Source: Brachypodius melanocephalos (taxonomy: Eukaryota; Chordata; Aves; Passeriformes; Pycnonotidae). Taken from it: DNA of 64,000 bases. The notes below the pieces were generated by a model, which had not been told where the DNA came from, searched no databases, and saw nothing but the letters and a program-made list of their open reading frames with translations. Below are positions 14,001 through 24,290 of the stretch, piece after piece. Numbering within the stretch: position 1 is the stretch's first letter; each line of letters opens with the position of its first letter. Both the position numbers and the translations under genes were made by a program. The stretch is from contig VZSR01002364.1 in assembly GCA_013398615.1 (NCBI GenBank), positions 111,553-175,552 on the forward strand. The letters run 5' to 3'.

Positions 14001-15891
14001 CTAGCCAAAACAGCACAACTTCTTCAGATCCTAAACATGGCACAGACCTACCTGAAAAGAAAATTAAAAATTCATTTCTTACACAGCTAGCGCCTTTTTT
14101 TTTTTTTGCATTTCTGTTAATCAGTCCAAATTTCTATTTCAGGCACTAAGTCTCCGGTTAATTTTGTATTTCAATTGAAAATTCACCTCTTAAAAAAAAA
14201 CTTTTTAATTAGCACTTCTTTCAGATTGTGTAATTGTTAATTGGTTGCTCTCTGTTAATTTTAAGTTTGCTGGCAAAGTGCTCTGAGACTTTATAAATAG
14301 CCCACTTCATATTTGGTTTGCATTACTGTGATGTGACACATGTGGCAGGCCAGACACACATCAGGGAAGGGACTGGCATCCTCCTGGAATTAATTCCACT
14401 GAAAAATCCGGCAGGTTATGAACTGAAAGCAGGGCAAGCTCAGGAAAAACAATTACATGTTATTAACAGCAAATGAAATGTCTATTTGTAATAAATAATT
14501 AATAATGCATAAAATTATTACATTTTCTGTTGTACATCGTGGTAGAGGTCACACATCTAAATCAGGATTGGGTGGAACAGCACCAACACTTTTTCAAACA
14601 GAAACAAGGGGTAAAGGAAGAGGCAGGACAATCTTCACACACAGGGTGGGGCTCTTCTACTTCTCATGAATAAACAGCACCAGAAATGTCACAAATGTGA
14701 GAGACACGAAGCACAAGCAGCAGAAAGGAACGAGGGTCCCAGCCCACTGCCTGCAGACAGGCTTTGAGAGTACAGCACAGCAGCTCCTGGAGAGATGTTT
14801 AGAATCTTTTCCCCTGGAAAGGAGAAAATACAGCGATTTTTGATGGAGAATCTCAATGACAGGCAAAAAAAGGCTGGGATTTTGGGAGCTGAAAGCGGGA
14901 AGTTGGTATAAAATATATGATTGTATCAACCAGAAACTCCAATACAGTAAAATCAACTATAAAGGGCAGGAAAAAAGACAACTCAGCTAGAAAAAGCTAA
15001 ACCAGAAAGAAAAGACGGCAGAATATTCATGCTTGAACACCAGCACAATTCTCGTCTGTGTGCAACAATGTGATTTATTAGTATACATTTTAAACAACAC
15101 ATTAGATGTTAAATCCAACTTTTTGCTGTAACCTTTCGTGACACATCAGCGATGAAAATCTGGGTGTCTTTAACTGACATCAAAGTTTATCGTAAAAGGG
15201 GAAGAGCTGTAACTTTTGTGGCTTTTACAGGTACTTGGAGCAGCCTGTGTGAAAACATGAATTCACACACACGCTCAACAGTTCTGAGTATCAGTAGTTA
15301 TTGTCATCAACACTGCAATCTAACTACTACTACCAATAATATGAGAATAATTTATTTGCCCTCAACCTTCAGAATTTCAATTCACTACCCTAAACAAAGC
15401 CTTTCAAAGACCTGTTTGTATTTGGAGAAGCAGTGGAGGGAGTACTGTCACTACAGAGTTTGCCGGCTAGATAAGTAAAAGATTTGCTTCTCCAAAACAA
15501 ACACTCTCACAAGCACTTCAAATATCAGCACTTAAGCACACGGAGATGAACGTGCTGGATGTGACAAGCTGTGACACACCAACAGGTGTGTGTTTGCCTC
15601 CCTCTGCAGGATCACGTCTGTGTAGCTATTCACCTCAGTGCAACTGCTGGCCAAAAAACACACACACACACAGACAACTTCTGTCCCAAAACTCTGCTCT
15701 TTGTATCATTCATGGTCAGCCTGTCTGTGGGCAGAAGCCAGGATTAAAGGCTCCCAGTTTTGGTGACAAATTTTCAATGCCAGAGGTGAAGGGCAAGTGT
15801 GTGACCCGTGTGTAACACCATAAATGAGGCACTTGTGTCTTTGCTAAAAGCAGTTTTTCTCACCTCTCATGGCATGACAGCCTTGATGGGC

Positions 15892-16200
15892 AGAAAAGAA
15901 CTGCCTGAAATTCAGCAAAGGTCTGCACCTGGGGAGGAACAGCCCCAGGCACCAGCACCGGCTGGGGGCTCACCTGCTGGAAAGCAGCTCTGTGGAGAAG
16001 GACCTGGGGGTCTTGGTGGACAAAAAGCTGCCCACGAGGCAGCAGTGTGTCCTGGAAGCCAAGAAGGCAAAAGGTATCCTGTGGTGCATTTTCCCTCTCT
16101 CTACCCCCAAAGCACTGCCAGCAGGTCAGGGAGGTGATCCCACTCCTGAATGGGAGGAAAAACTTCTTTACACAGTGCAGGAACAGGCTGCTCAGGGAGA
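15892..16200 (+). mobile_element. CR1 LINE fragment, end of ORF2, sense orientation
   Basis: The sequence reads as the C-terminal end of a CR1 reverse-transcriptase ORF. One forward frame gives a peptide beginning EKDLGVLVDKKL, followed by a QQCV...AKKAKGI pattern. This is a hallmark of avian CR1 ORF2. Before it comes the typical stretch coding for the cards-and-wax-like phrase around CACCTGGGGAGGAA. A piece is missing after about 16090, and the match resumes with GGGAGGTGATCC and then AAAAACTTCTTTAC and GGAACAGGCTGC. The copy is truncated at both ends, frame-broken and inactive. CR1 is the dominant LINE of birds and also occurs in other reptiles. Confidence 0.88.
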
Positions 16201-17400
16201 ATCTTGTTATCAGGCTTCTCATCTGATCAGGGTTTATTTCAAATACATGTGTTCCATTTACAAAATACGCAGCCTGTACTGGGATTACACTGGTACTGGA
16301 ATTTTAATTATGTAAGCACAGTGCATGTAACACAACATGCATTAACTCTAACTCAGAGCACACTCCCTTAACACTGCACATTTAAATAAAATACTGAGTG
16401 ACTCCTGCCACTGTTTTTCTGCCCCCACCACTTTTCAGGGCACTGACTGTCATTCTGGTGACAGCTAGCATCTGTAGATCTGACAAGTTTCAAAACATTC
16501 ACATCAGCATTGGCTCACAGCTCAGAGCACTGCACTTAAAAGTACACAGAAGTTCTGCTTCTAGAAAGGCTTTTTGTTTTATTCAAGGGAAGGCTTGAAA
16601 AATGGAATTTACTCCAGAGCATACAGCAGTCCCTTAGGGGCTGTGTACTGCTCATGTCTGCTCCAGGCTGCACTAGTAGTGCAGTGGGATTTTCACCCCA
16701 TTTTAAGTGAATTTACTGATCCTGACTAACCTCCACAGTCCCTGCAGTCATCAATACTTTATCAACTGGTAGAGCACCTCTCTTCTAGGGTTGTCCAGAA
16801 TACCTCAAATCAGCTTAAATCCATCCCAGAAGTCCTCCTGCTGGATGCCTGAGGGCATCTTTTTGGCCTGCTCTGAGCTCCACAGAAGCAGTCAGCAATG
16901 CCCTCACTGGCTGTCTAGGGCTGGAGGAGGGGTGTCATACTAAATGGAAAGAAGTAAAGCTAAAGAAATAGTCACCAGCCAGTACTAATGATAGGTCTCA
17001 TCCTCAAATAAAAGCAAACAAAATGGAAAATTCTGGGGAGTAAGGCAACGCCTATCCCCACCCACCACAATCTCATAATTCTGAACGCCAGATGTGCAGA
17101 GTGCCAGCTATCCATAAGCAACCACCTGAAGATGAATTTTCCCCTTATTTCATCACCAACATCTTTCCATCGTCAGTATCTGGCTTATTTCACATACAGC
17201 CGTGAAGACAAACCTCTAAAAGTTAAGACTTTTAGGACAGCGCCTTCCTCACTTCTCTTTTAACCAATGCTACATTCAGAGTTTGGTGCACCCTTTCAAA
17301 ACCCAGGAAAAAAAAAATAATAAAAAACACTCGCCGAGTGAAACACCTGCCCATCCACAGGAAAACTGGGAACACGCTGGAGAGAGAAGGAACGAAGGGA
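16201..17400. other. Upstream flank of the CpG island, no gene recognised
   Basis: Ordinary mixed-composition non-coding sequence between the CR1 fragment and the GC-rich island. Short open frames only, and no recognisable repeat body. Confidence 0.55.
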
Positions 17401-17465
17401 AAGGAACGGGGCAGCCTCCGGCCGGAGAGGAACGTGCCAGCCCAGCCCGGGAGGCTCTCGCAGCC

Positions 17466-17740
17466 GGGGAACCGCGGGGACAACCACGGGGCTGTCCCGG
17501 GGACAACCGCGGGGACAGCCACAGGTACATTCCCGGGAAAAAGGAGAAAACAGCGGAACAACCGCGGAGAGTGTCCCGGGACGCCTCGGGGACAGCCTCG
17601 GGGGACAGCCCGGGACGCCTCGGGGACAATCGCGGGGACCGTCCCGGGGACAACCGCGGGGACAACGGCGGGGCTGTCCCGGGACGCCTCGGGGACAACC
17701 GCCGGTCTCACCGGGCAGTCCCGGGGACAACGGCCGGCAG
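17466..17740. repeat. Degenerate GC-rich minisatellite before the start codon
   Basis: Variants of CGGGGACAACCG and GTCCCGGGACGCCTCGGGG recur head to tail over about 275 bp, with one less repetitive A-rich interruption near 17520-17565. The unit is about 12 bp with longer composite units. Because the repeat lacks stop codons in most phases, long open frames appear here on both strands. They are composition artefacts, not genes. The array ends about 20 bp before the C11orf91 start codon, so it probably lies in the promoter or 5' UTR. Confidence 0.85.
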
Positions 17741-17761
17741 CGGCCGCGCTTACGCCGCGCC

Positions 17762-18116
17762 ATGACCGTGCAGCGCCCGTCGTGGCCGCCGCTGTACTTC
17801 CCGCACTTCCACGGCACGGAGCCGGTGCCGCGGGCGGCGGGCGGCGCCTGGGCCCCGCTGGCCGCGCTGTGCTGGCCGTGGCAGCCGCTGCCGGCCGCGG
17901 CCGGGCCGCCCCGCTACGCCGCGCTGCCCGCTCCCGTGGTGCCGGAGCCGCCGCGCCTCTGCTGCCCGCCCGGAGCGCCGCGGGCCGGGGAGGTGGCGAG
18001 GCGGCCGCCGCAGCTGGCCCAGCTACAGCTGCAGGAGGAGATGTGCGAGCTCGGCATCCGCCTCAAGGAGCTGGAGCTGGCGGCGCTCATCGGCGACGGC
18101 TTCGACGCCAGGCAGT
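17762..18116 (+). CDS. C11orf91: C11orf91 homologue, coding exon 1
   Basis: The ATG at 17762 is chosen because the residues just after it (RPSWPPLYFP) align with the N-terminal PPLYFP motif of C11orf91. The upstream frames run through a minisatellite. The exon codes 118 residues plus one base, ending ...GDGFDARQ and a single T. The 5' splice site is GTGCGT at 18117. That leftover T joins the AT of exon 2 to make a tyrosine codon. Reading on past 18116 would give an arginine- and cysteine-rich tail with no family match, so the splice is preferred. The exon is extremely GC-rich. Confidence 0.85.
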
Positions 18117-19239
18117 GTGCGTGCGCGGCGCTGCGCGGGGCGGTGCGGGCGGAGGTGCGGGCACAGGCGCGGACACACGGCCCCGCCGCCGCCGCCCGCA
18201 GCCCCGCACCGCCTCCCCCCGGCAGGGACCCCCGAGGAGGGGGGCGAGTGGGGCGGGTTTGGGGTGTCCCCGCCCCGCAGCGCCGTAGAGCCAGCCCGGG
18301 GACGCGGCAGGGGCAGCGCAGGTGCGTGCGGGAGCGAAGCCAGTGTCCCGTGTCAGCCACGGCGGGCAGCCGGCCCAGGGCCAGGATTAGAGGAGTCACC
18401 AGTGTGTAGTCACTGTCGCACAAAGGAACAACCCCCTCCCCAAAGTCATTAAGTGACAGCAGAAAAACCAACCAGGCAGGCACCAGTCCAGCGAGAGGGA
18501 GTTCGTACATGCAAAATGTATCGAGTAGTAATGAGACCCTGCGGTTTTACATCAGCTTTGATGTAGANNNNNNNNNNNNNNNNNNNNNNNNNNNNNNNNN
18601 NNNNNNNNNNNNNNNNNNNNNNNNNNNNNNNNNNNNNNNNNNNNNNNNNNNNNNNNNNNNNNNNNNACACCTAAAGAAACCACCAACCACACAAAACCCC
18701 TCCAGTTAAATGATAAGTGAGCTTGGCGTTTTAATTTTGCAACCTGCTGGCCATGAAGATAATACAGACAATAAAAGTTCAGCAGATCATGATGAGAGTT
18801 CCAGTGGTGAGGTTGTAAGGATGTGATGCTCATGGTTTCCTGCAAGGCCACAGGCTGCCAGTCAGGAAACTTTCAGGAGTGCAAAGGTTGCAAGAACACG
18901 GGAAAAATGTCCATCAGATATGTGCATTCAAAGGAAGATCTTGAAAGAAATTCTGATTGGTAGTTTGCATATTTTTCCCTTCATCATAGTAATACACACC
19001 TCTTTCCATTTTTAATACATAACTAGTTTGAAGAATTCTAGTTTTCAGATATTTGCTAGACAAGGCATTGTAAGGACTATTAGTTTCCTTAATACATAAT
19101 TGGATTTACTTAAATGTACTGTAAATTATTAATGACATCATAATGACAAATTATGTTTCATTCCTGTTTAGATAAAATTCTGAAGGCTCTGGAAGAAAAG
19201 AAGATACAAAGCATGAAAGCAATGCAGAACCTGAAGTAA
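17762..19239 (+). CDS. C11orf91: C11orf91 homologue, complete two-exon gene
   Basis: The coding sequence is 17762-18116 joined to 19172-19239: 423 bases, 140 residues plus stop. The function of this family is unknown and no enzymatic domain is visible. Recognition rests on two conserved blocks. The first is an N-terminal WPPLYFP motif at residues 8-14. The second is the C-terminal stretch EEMCELGIRLKELEL, then IGDGFDARQ, then the exon-2 residues YKILKALEEK. The middle is a low-complexity proline/alanine-rich segment, probably disordered. The human protein is longer, at about 193 residues by memory, with the difference in that variable middle and N-terminus. The gene converges with KIAA1549L, the same tail-to-tail order as at human 11p13. 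The intron contains an assembly gap. Confidence 0.85.
18117..19171 (+). other. Intron of the C11orf91 homologue
   Basis: Begins GTGCGT and ends in a pyrimidine-rich tract with TTTAG at 19167-19171. The first 230 bp remain CpG-island-like and the rest is AT-rich. It contains the only assembly gap of the window and no recognisable gene or transposon. Confidence 0.8.
18568..18666. other. Assembly gap (99 N)
   Basis: A run of 99 undetermined bases within the C11orf91 intron. The true length may differ. Open frames that cross it are meaningless. Confidence 0.99.
19172..19239 (+). CDS. C11orf91: C11orf91 homologue, coding exon 2 (terminal)
   Basis: A 68-base coding stretch after a good acceptor. 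It supplies two bases to complete the split tyrosine codon, then 21 codons (KILKALEEKKIQSMKAMQNL plus K) and TAA at 19237-19239. The lysine-rich helical tail matches the C-terminal FLKAL..EK pattern of C11orf91, and the phase (one base carried over from exon 1) fits exactly. The exon is short and beyond an assembly gap, so automatic predictions could miss it. Confidence 0.85.
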
Positions 19240-22200
19240 TATCGACCAACATACTGGGGATTATTTCAGCTGGATATTTTGCCACTATCACTGTGGAGTG
19301 TTTTAATGGGTCTTCAATACTGGGTTTCTACTCACTATGTGCTGTTCTCCTGCCAAATTAGAAATATAGCATATTGTTGACTTCTTTTGTGCATTACTTT
19401 TCTGGTACTAGTTACTGATAACACTACTGTGTATATTAACCTTTCTTCTCTTTTTTTTTTTTTTTTTCCCTCCAATTACTTTATGCAGGAAGTATATAAT
19501 ATTTTCTTCAAAAACACAAAGCAATTAAACACTGTTTTTGTCAGGATTCCCAGCAGTCCATATCTGTAGCTGGGAAACACAGAAATGGCAATATAAAATA
19601 TGGTTGGGTTTGGTTTTGTTTTAACTCTAAGTACATTAAGTGCAATTTTGAGTAAATAGGTATGGCCAGAAGTCCTAAGCCTCTAAACCAGCTTCAAAAA
19701 ACTACTTTCATGTTAGCATAAAAAATCTTTGTTACAATCACAGTGTATTCCTTTACTGTCTTTAGTGTATCACAAAATTACAGAAGTTGCGGCTTGACTT
19801 GGTTTTTAGCAGAGCAGTCACATGACATTGACTGTCACCTGACATTTTACTGTAATTTTAGGAATTACAGTGAGTAGGCTAAAGCCCGTGGCAGTTTTTG
19901 AAGTGATAAAATCCTTATGTTTGGAAGGCACATCCTTTCACAAGTAAAAATTTAGCACTCAAAAATAATGCCGCACATTAATTAAACACCACAAAGTAGT
20001 AAATAGGCTCATCAGACTGATAACAAAATACCAATTGCTTTTCCCTATTCCATTTCCAGAGCAGTAGGTGGCAGCATGAAATAATAAAGTTACCGACCCT
20101 GAAGCTGCAATATTTTGGCAAAAAGCTTTATTTTTGAAGAGTAATATTTTAATCTCTGTTTTTCTAAACTGTGTTCAAATTGCTCATCTGTGAAAAGTTT
20201 TAACACAATGTAATACCAAAATTTTATTTCCTCTTACTGCTTATTGCAGCCTTCATCCTTATACTGCCTCAATCATTCCAGCCAGATTTTGATCTACTGT
20301 ACACAGAGTTTATATTAAAAAGAAAAATCTAGTTTATAACTCCCATTTGTCAATCAGCAAACTATAGAAATCTCATTTTAACGTGATTACAAATGAACAC
20401 CAGAACGTTTTGGAAATCTGGGCTGCAGCGTTTCACTGGTCCCTCCTGCAGAAAGAGGATAAAAAGTCTCTCAATGGGTTTTGAGGCTTAAGCAGAAATG
20501 GTTGATTGTTGTGAAAATGTGAATGGTTAAAGTGAAATTGTCAGTTACTATGAAAATGAGAATTGTGTTAGTGCCCAAACTAAACACCGGAAAACAAATT
20601 TGGATTGGACAAAAAGGGCCAATACACAGAGGCCTTCAAAGGCTTTGTGCAGAAGTGAGAGCTTTAAAATCAGGTTAGGTAACAGAGGAACTATAATCAT
20701 TTTCCCAATCTCCAGATCAATTCCATTCCTAAACCACCCTCAATTTTCCAAGGTAATTGCAATGCCCTACAAGGATTCCATTGCATGGAATTGCTGCTTC
20801 CTAACAATTACTTCTTGGCTTTTACCAAGTCTTTCTCTTTACATCCAGCTCTCATCAGCCATTATTCACTCAGGTTTTCTTGGCTTAAAGAGAGCTGCTT
20901 TTCATGGCAGAGTTTAAATATTTTCCATCTGTTCTGTTTTTCACATGGCCTTTATGTTGAAACAACACTTGGTGTTTAATTACTGGGTGATAACGCAAGG
21001 AATAACGTCAGGTAATTTGTAATCTCAGAGTTGCCTGGGGACACATATCTCCTGAAAAAATCATCTGGATCATGGCATTTAGCAGAGTGGTTACCCTTGG
21101 CCAGTGTCACCCACAGCACTCCTCCATCAGGTCAAAACACTTCCCCTAGAAAAAAACAGGCTATTGATACATAATGGTGATTTTCATTTGCTACTAAACA
21201 TTTTACTTATCTTTACTTTTCTGCTCTGTTTCCACCTAGCCTTGTTAAATCCAGTAATTTGCTCTCATCTGAGGGCTTATGATTTCATCTCAAAGCTGAT
21301 CTGTTTATTGTTTCTTTTGTAAAAATTAAGCCATGTGTTAGACAAAATAGAACAGCATTCTTACTGCATTTTCTTTTATTCACAAAGAATGTGTCATTCA
21401 TTTTTTTAATTGTTTCTGTTCTAAATTGCTCAAGGGAGGCTAAACCTGACATTTAGATGCTTTCATGTAGCTGCCCTGTGACTGAACAAATCTATCCCCA
21501 TTGCGTTCAAGAAAGAAATTTTAGGCTACAAATTTGTTTCATAGGCAGGGATCTCAAAACATCACAAAACACCACCAATGGTTGCTGCCATTTCCAATCC
21601 CAAACAAAGCCAGTCTCTCAAAAAGCAGTGTCACACCTTCACAGCCAGCCTGAGGGCTGAGCAGTGAAACGGCCACGTCTGCACCTGCAGGGACACCCAG
21701 GTGCTCCTCAAGGAGAGCCCTCAGGTCTCACTTCTGAATGGCCTTCTCACTTCAAATGGCCTTGGCTGCTTTATGATGGGAAAAATGAGACACAAAGCTA
21801 TTCAAAAACCAGAATGCATTTTGACTTCAAATTGTTTTACACCAAACAGCTGGGTCCATTAAATTTCAGACTGCTGTGTTTGAGTTTGCCACATTAAAAT
21901 TCTCCAAATAGATATTCAGCCTTATTACAATGGATCATTAAAATTTAAATTAATCTTCAAGTCAAGCTGCCTTAATTAGTTCAGGGACAGATTAGAAAGG
22001 AAATCCAAAAGAAGTAAGCCATCATGAAATTATATTTTTTTTCTGTTTTCAGCACTGTATGCTGCATCTTAGATTCACCTGCCCTGAAAATTCAGAGCTA
22101 GTATCTCAACACGAAGTAGGGAAATTGAGCAGCACTTAACTCTGGGAAACTTGTCCTCTTTTGTTTGTTTGGCAGGTAGAGTTTTTTAAGGTCGCTGACA

Positions 22201-23956
22201 TCTGGATATTGAATCAAGGAGCTGCCAGTCAGGAAGCATTCCATAAGTGTCACACTAGTCTTTTCCAAGGAAACATATAATTATTAATAACATGAGTCAG
22301 CTAAGTTCTGTTACACACTAAAAACATACATTTGTGAAATAGGCTCAGATTTAAGTGGATGTTGAGGAAAGCCAGAACAACTCCTTGAGGTACTCACAAT
22401 CACAGCATGTATATAAAATATATGAATACATATATACATTTTAAAAAAATTACATCTTAACTAGGCCATCTGTTTAGAACCTTAGTAGTGACATGTACAC
22501 TAGGAAGTTCATTTATCCTGTATTTTTGGAACATATTTTCCTGCCTCTTTTTTCCTCTGAAACTACAAAGTAGTAGTAAAGGAACTTTTTTTTTCCCAAA
22601 TTTCTTGCATCACAACTTACACAAAAGCAGCCCTGTCAAAAGCTGCATTTTCCTTTTCCTTTTACTTCAGACTGACAGCACAAAACTTGGGCCTGAGTAA
22701 ATGATGTTAAAAACCACAAAAACTGCATCTAAAGAGGAGAACACAGCAGGAACAACCAATAAGTAGCAACACAGATTTTAAGACATATTTTATTTCATGT
22801 GCAAAATTGCCAAGGAAAACACACGTACAAGTTCAGCTAAGCTATAGCCACTAACATGAAAGGAACTATTCTATGTACTCATAAGCTTTATTTCTAGAAT
22901 CACCCTATGGCTCAGAGTAAAAACATAGTAATTTGGTAATGACCCAGAACATTTTTAAATCCCTCCTTTTCAGCCATATGTAAAAATTCCACCATCAGCA
23001 TGTAGTTTTACATAACAGGTCTTGGAGATTTTCCTTCTGATTGCATAGTATAAAATTTTGATTATTTATTTTCTTATTCTCTCAGTTTAATCCCTAGACT
23101 CGGCTTTAAATTTGCTCTCAATTTCGCAGCTTCAGAAAATTAATTTTCCCACTTACAGCTGAAACACTCCTAAGTTTTGAGCAAGTTTCACAGACACAGC
23201 CATCACAATTCAGTTGAATCAAGCTGTGAACACCAAAGATAACATGGATATTTGTAATCATGCAGAGCTAATCCTTTCCATAATTCAAAGACGTAAGAAA
23301 AGTTCATTTCCTTGGAAAGTGAGATCTGTTGCCTGGGAAGTGAGGCAGTTTACTGATATAAATTCTGTAAATCTCTGTAAAAAAGTCTAGAGGCTGTTAT
23401 TGGAAAGGCTTCCTAGAACATACTGAAATACTATCAAGAGGTGAGGGTTTTTTCCTTGTAAATTCATGTCTATTAAAATGCTACCATAGGAACAGGTAAT
23501 TTATAGTCCTGAACAATTCCCAAAGCTCCACGAAGTAATGAACAGTGCTTCTCACTGAAGTATCCACTGCAGTCCAGGGTTGGTGTTTCAGCAGGGCAGT
23601 GAGGGAAGGCAGTCCCTTCACCCTGCCCTTCAGATCAGACACATTTTGGACCAATCCAAAATCCTGAAGAAAAGCAAACTGACCTTCCATCTCCCAGTTT
23701 CCAGCCACCCATGACCAGACAGCATCCTTCCTCTCCTGGCACAGTTTTAAGACACTTGTGATGGCTAATTTACTGGCTCAGTCTGTTCTCCTTGAAGGGC
23801 ACAGGTGTTTTGCCAGTAATTTCAGTGGAAAATATTACCTAATGTGGGAAATGGATTTGTAGAGAATTCTCAAAGCCTGACAGAAGGCTCACATCTGTAT
23901 GCAAACTTTGAGATAAAAAATGCTGACTTAGAAAGGCCATGGAATAGGACAGACAC
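19240..23956. other. C11orf91 3' flank and intergenic DNA
   Basis: Includes the 3' UTR of the C11orf91 homologue. The first upstream-strand AATAAA I note is at 20083-20088, about 845 bp past the stop, and could be its poly(A) signal. The rest is AT-rich non-coding sequence with a T-rich run near 19450-19468 and no recognisable gene. Confidence 0.5.
20083..20088 (+). terminator. Candidate poly(A) signal for the C11orf91 homologue
   Basis: AATAAA on the coding strand downstream of the terminal exon. It is chosen by position only. In AT-rich DNA the hexamer often occurs by chance, and a variant hexamer closer to the stop could be used instead. Confidence 0.3.
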
Positions 23957-24290
23957 TGTTGAGAGAAATGGATCTAGAAACAAGTTTCAGATGATGGCCT
24001 TGCAAATAGACTAGATACTTTGGAGGAACAGAACTATGAAAGATGCATTGTAGTAGGACACAAGGGGTATGTTTAGATGATTGGCTTTAAGGCATTAGCA
24101 ACATTGTGTGGCAAAAACTGATAGGCCAAGAAATGCTTATAATGTATTGTAATTAGGAAATAGTTGGCTTCTGATTGTGATGGTGTGAATTGTAACATCT
24201 GTACTGCCTCACCCTCCACATGTGGCTGAAAATGGAATAAAAGTCTTTAAAATGCCTCTCAGTTGCCCCACCTCTAAGTCAGAAAAATGA
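23957..24290 (+). mobile_element. Probable solo LTR, second family
   Basis: A block starting TGTTGAGAG has U3-like content and a GGAATAAAAG poly(A)-signal context near 24233-24242, followed by a short R/U5-like end. It resembles avian ERV LTRs in length and organisation, notably the ATTGTAATTAGGAAATAG and TGTGATGGTGTGAATTGTAACATC stretches. It does not match the LTR family at 4446 and 45224. Only one copy is seen in the window, so the ends are estimates and the family is unassigned. Confidence 0.5.

Larger units (their letters stand above)
4992..15891. other. Intergenic, no gene recognised
   Basis: About 10.9 kb of mostly AT-rich non-coding DNA with simple repeats. Open frames of up to 153 codons occur, but none has a recognisable domain, conserved residue pattern or exon-like boundaries. 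In human, CD59 lies upstream of C11orf91. I looked for its cysteine-rich Ly6-type exons here on both strands and did not recognise any. Confidence 0.5.
17400..18350 (+). promoter_or_regulatory. CpG island at the 5' end of the C11orf91 homologue
   Basis: Composition changes abruptly from AT-rich to very GC-rich with dense CG dinucleotides, and stays so through the first coding exon into intron 1. CpG islands of this kind normally mark vertebrate promoters, and the + strand coding start at 17762 lies inside it. No clear TATA box is visible, as is usual for CpG-island promoters. The precise transcription start cannot be placed from sequence alone. Confidence 0.8.

Noticed and set aside
14657..14956. 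- strand 99-codon frame ending in a hydrophobic, Cys-rich tail
   Set aside because: Suggestive of a membrane anchor, but there is no recognised family, no supporting exon partners and no start context. Wrong strand for CD59.
15860..16222. - strand 120-codon frame
   Set aside because: Reverse shadow of the CR1 ORF2 fragment.
17283..18288. Several long open frames (about 140-316 codons) on both strands across the GC-rich region
   Set aside because: They follow from the stop-poor minisatellite and GC content. Peptides are low-complexity Pro/Arg/Gly, and they overlap the supported C11orf91 frame.
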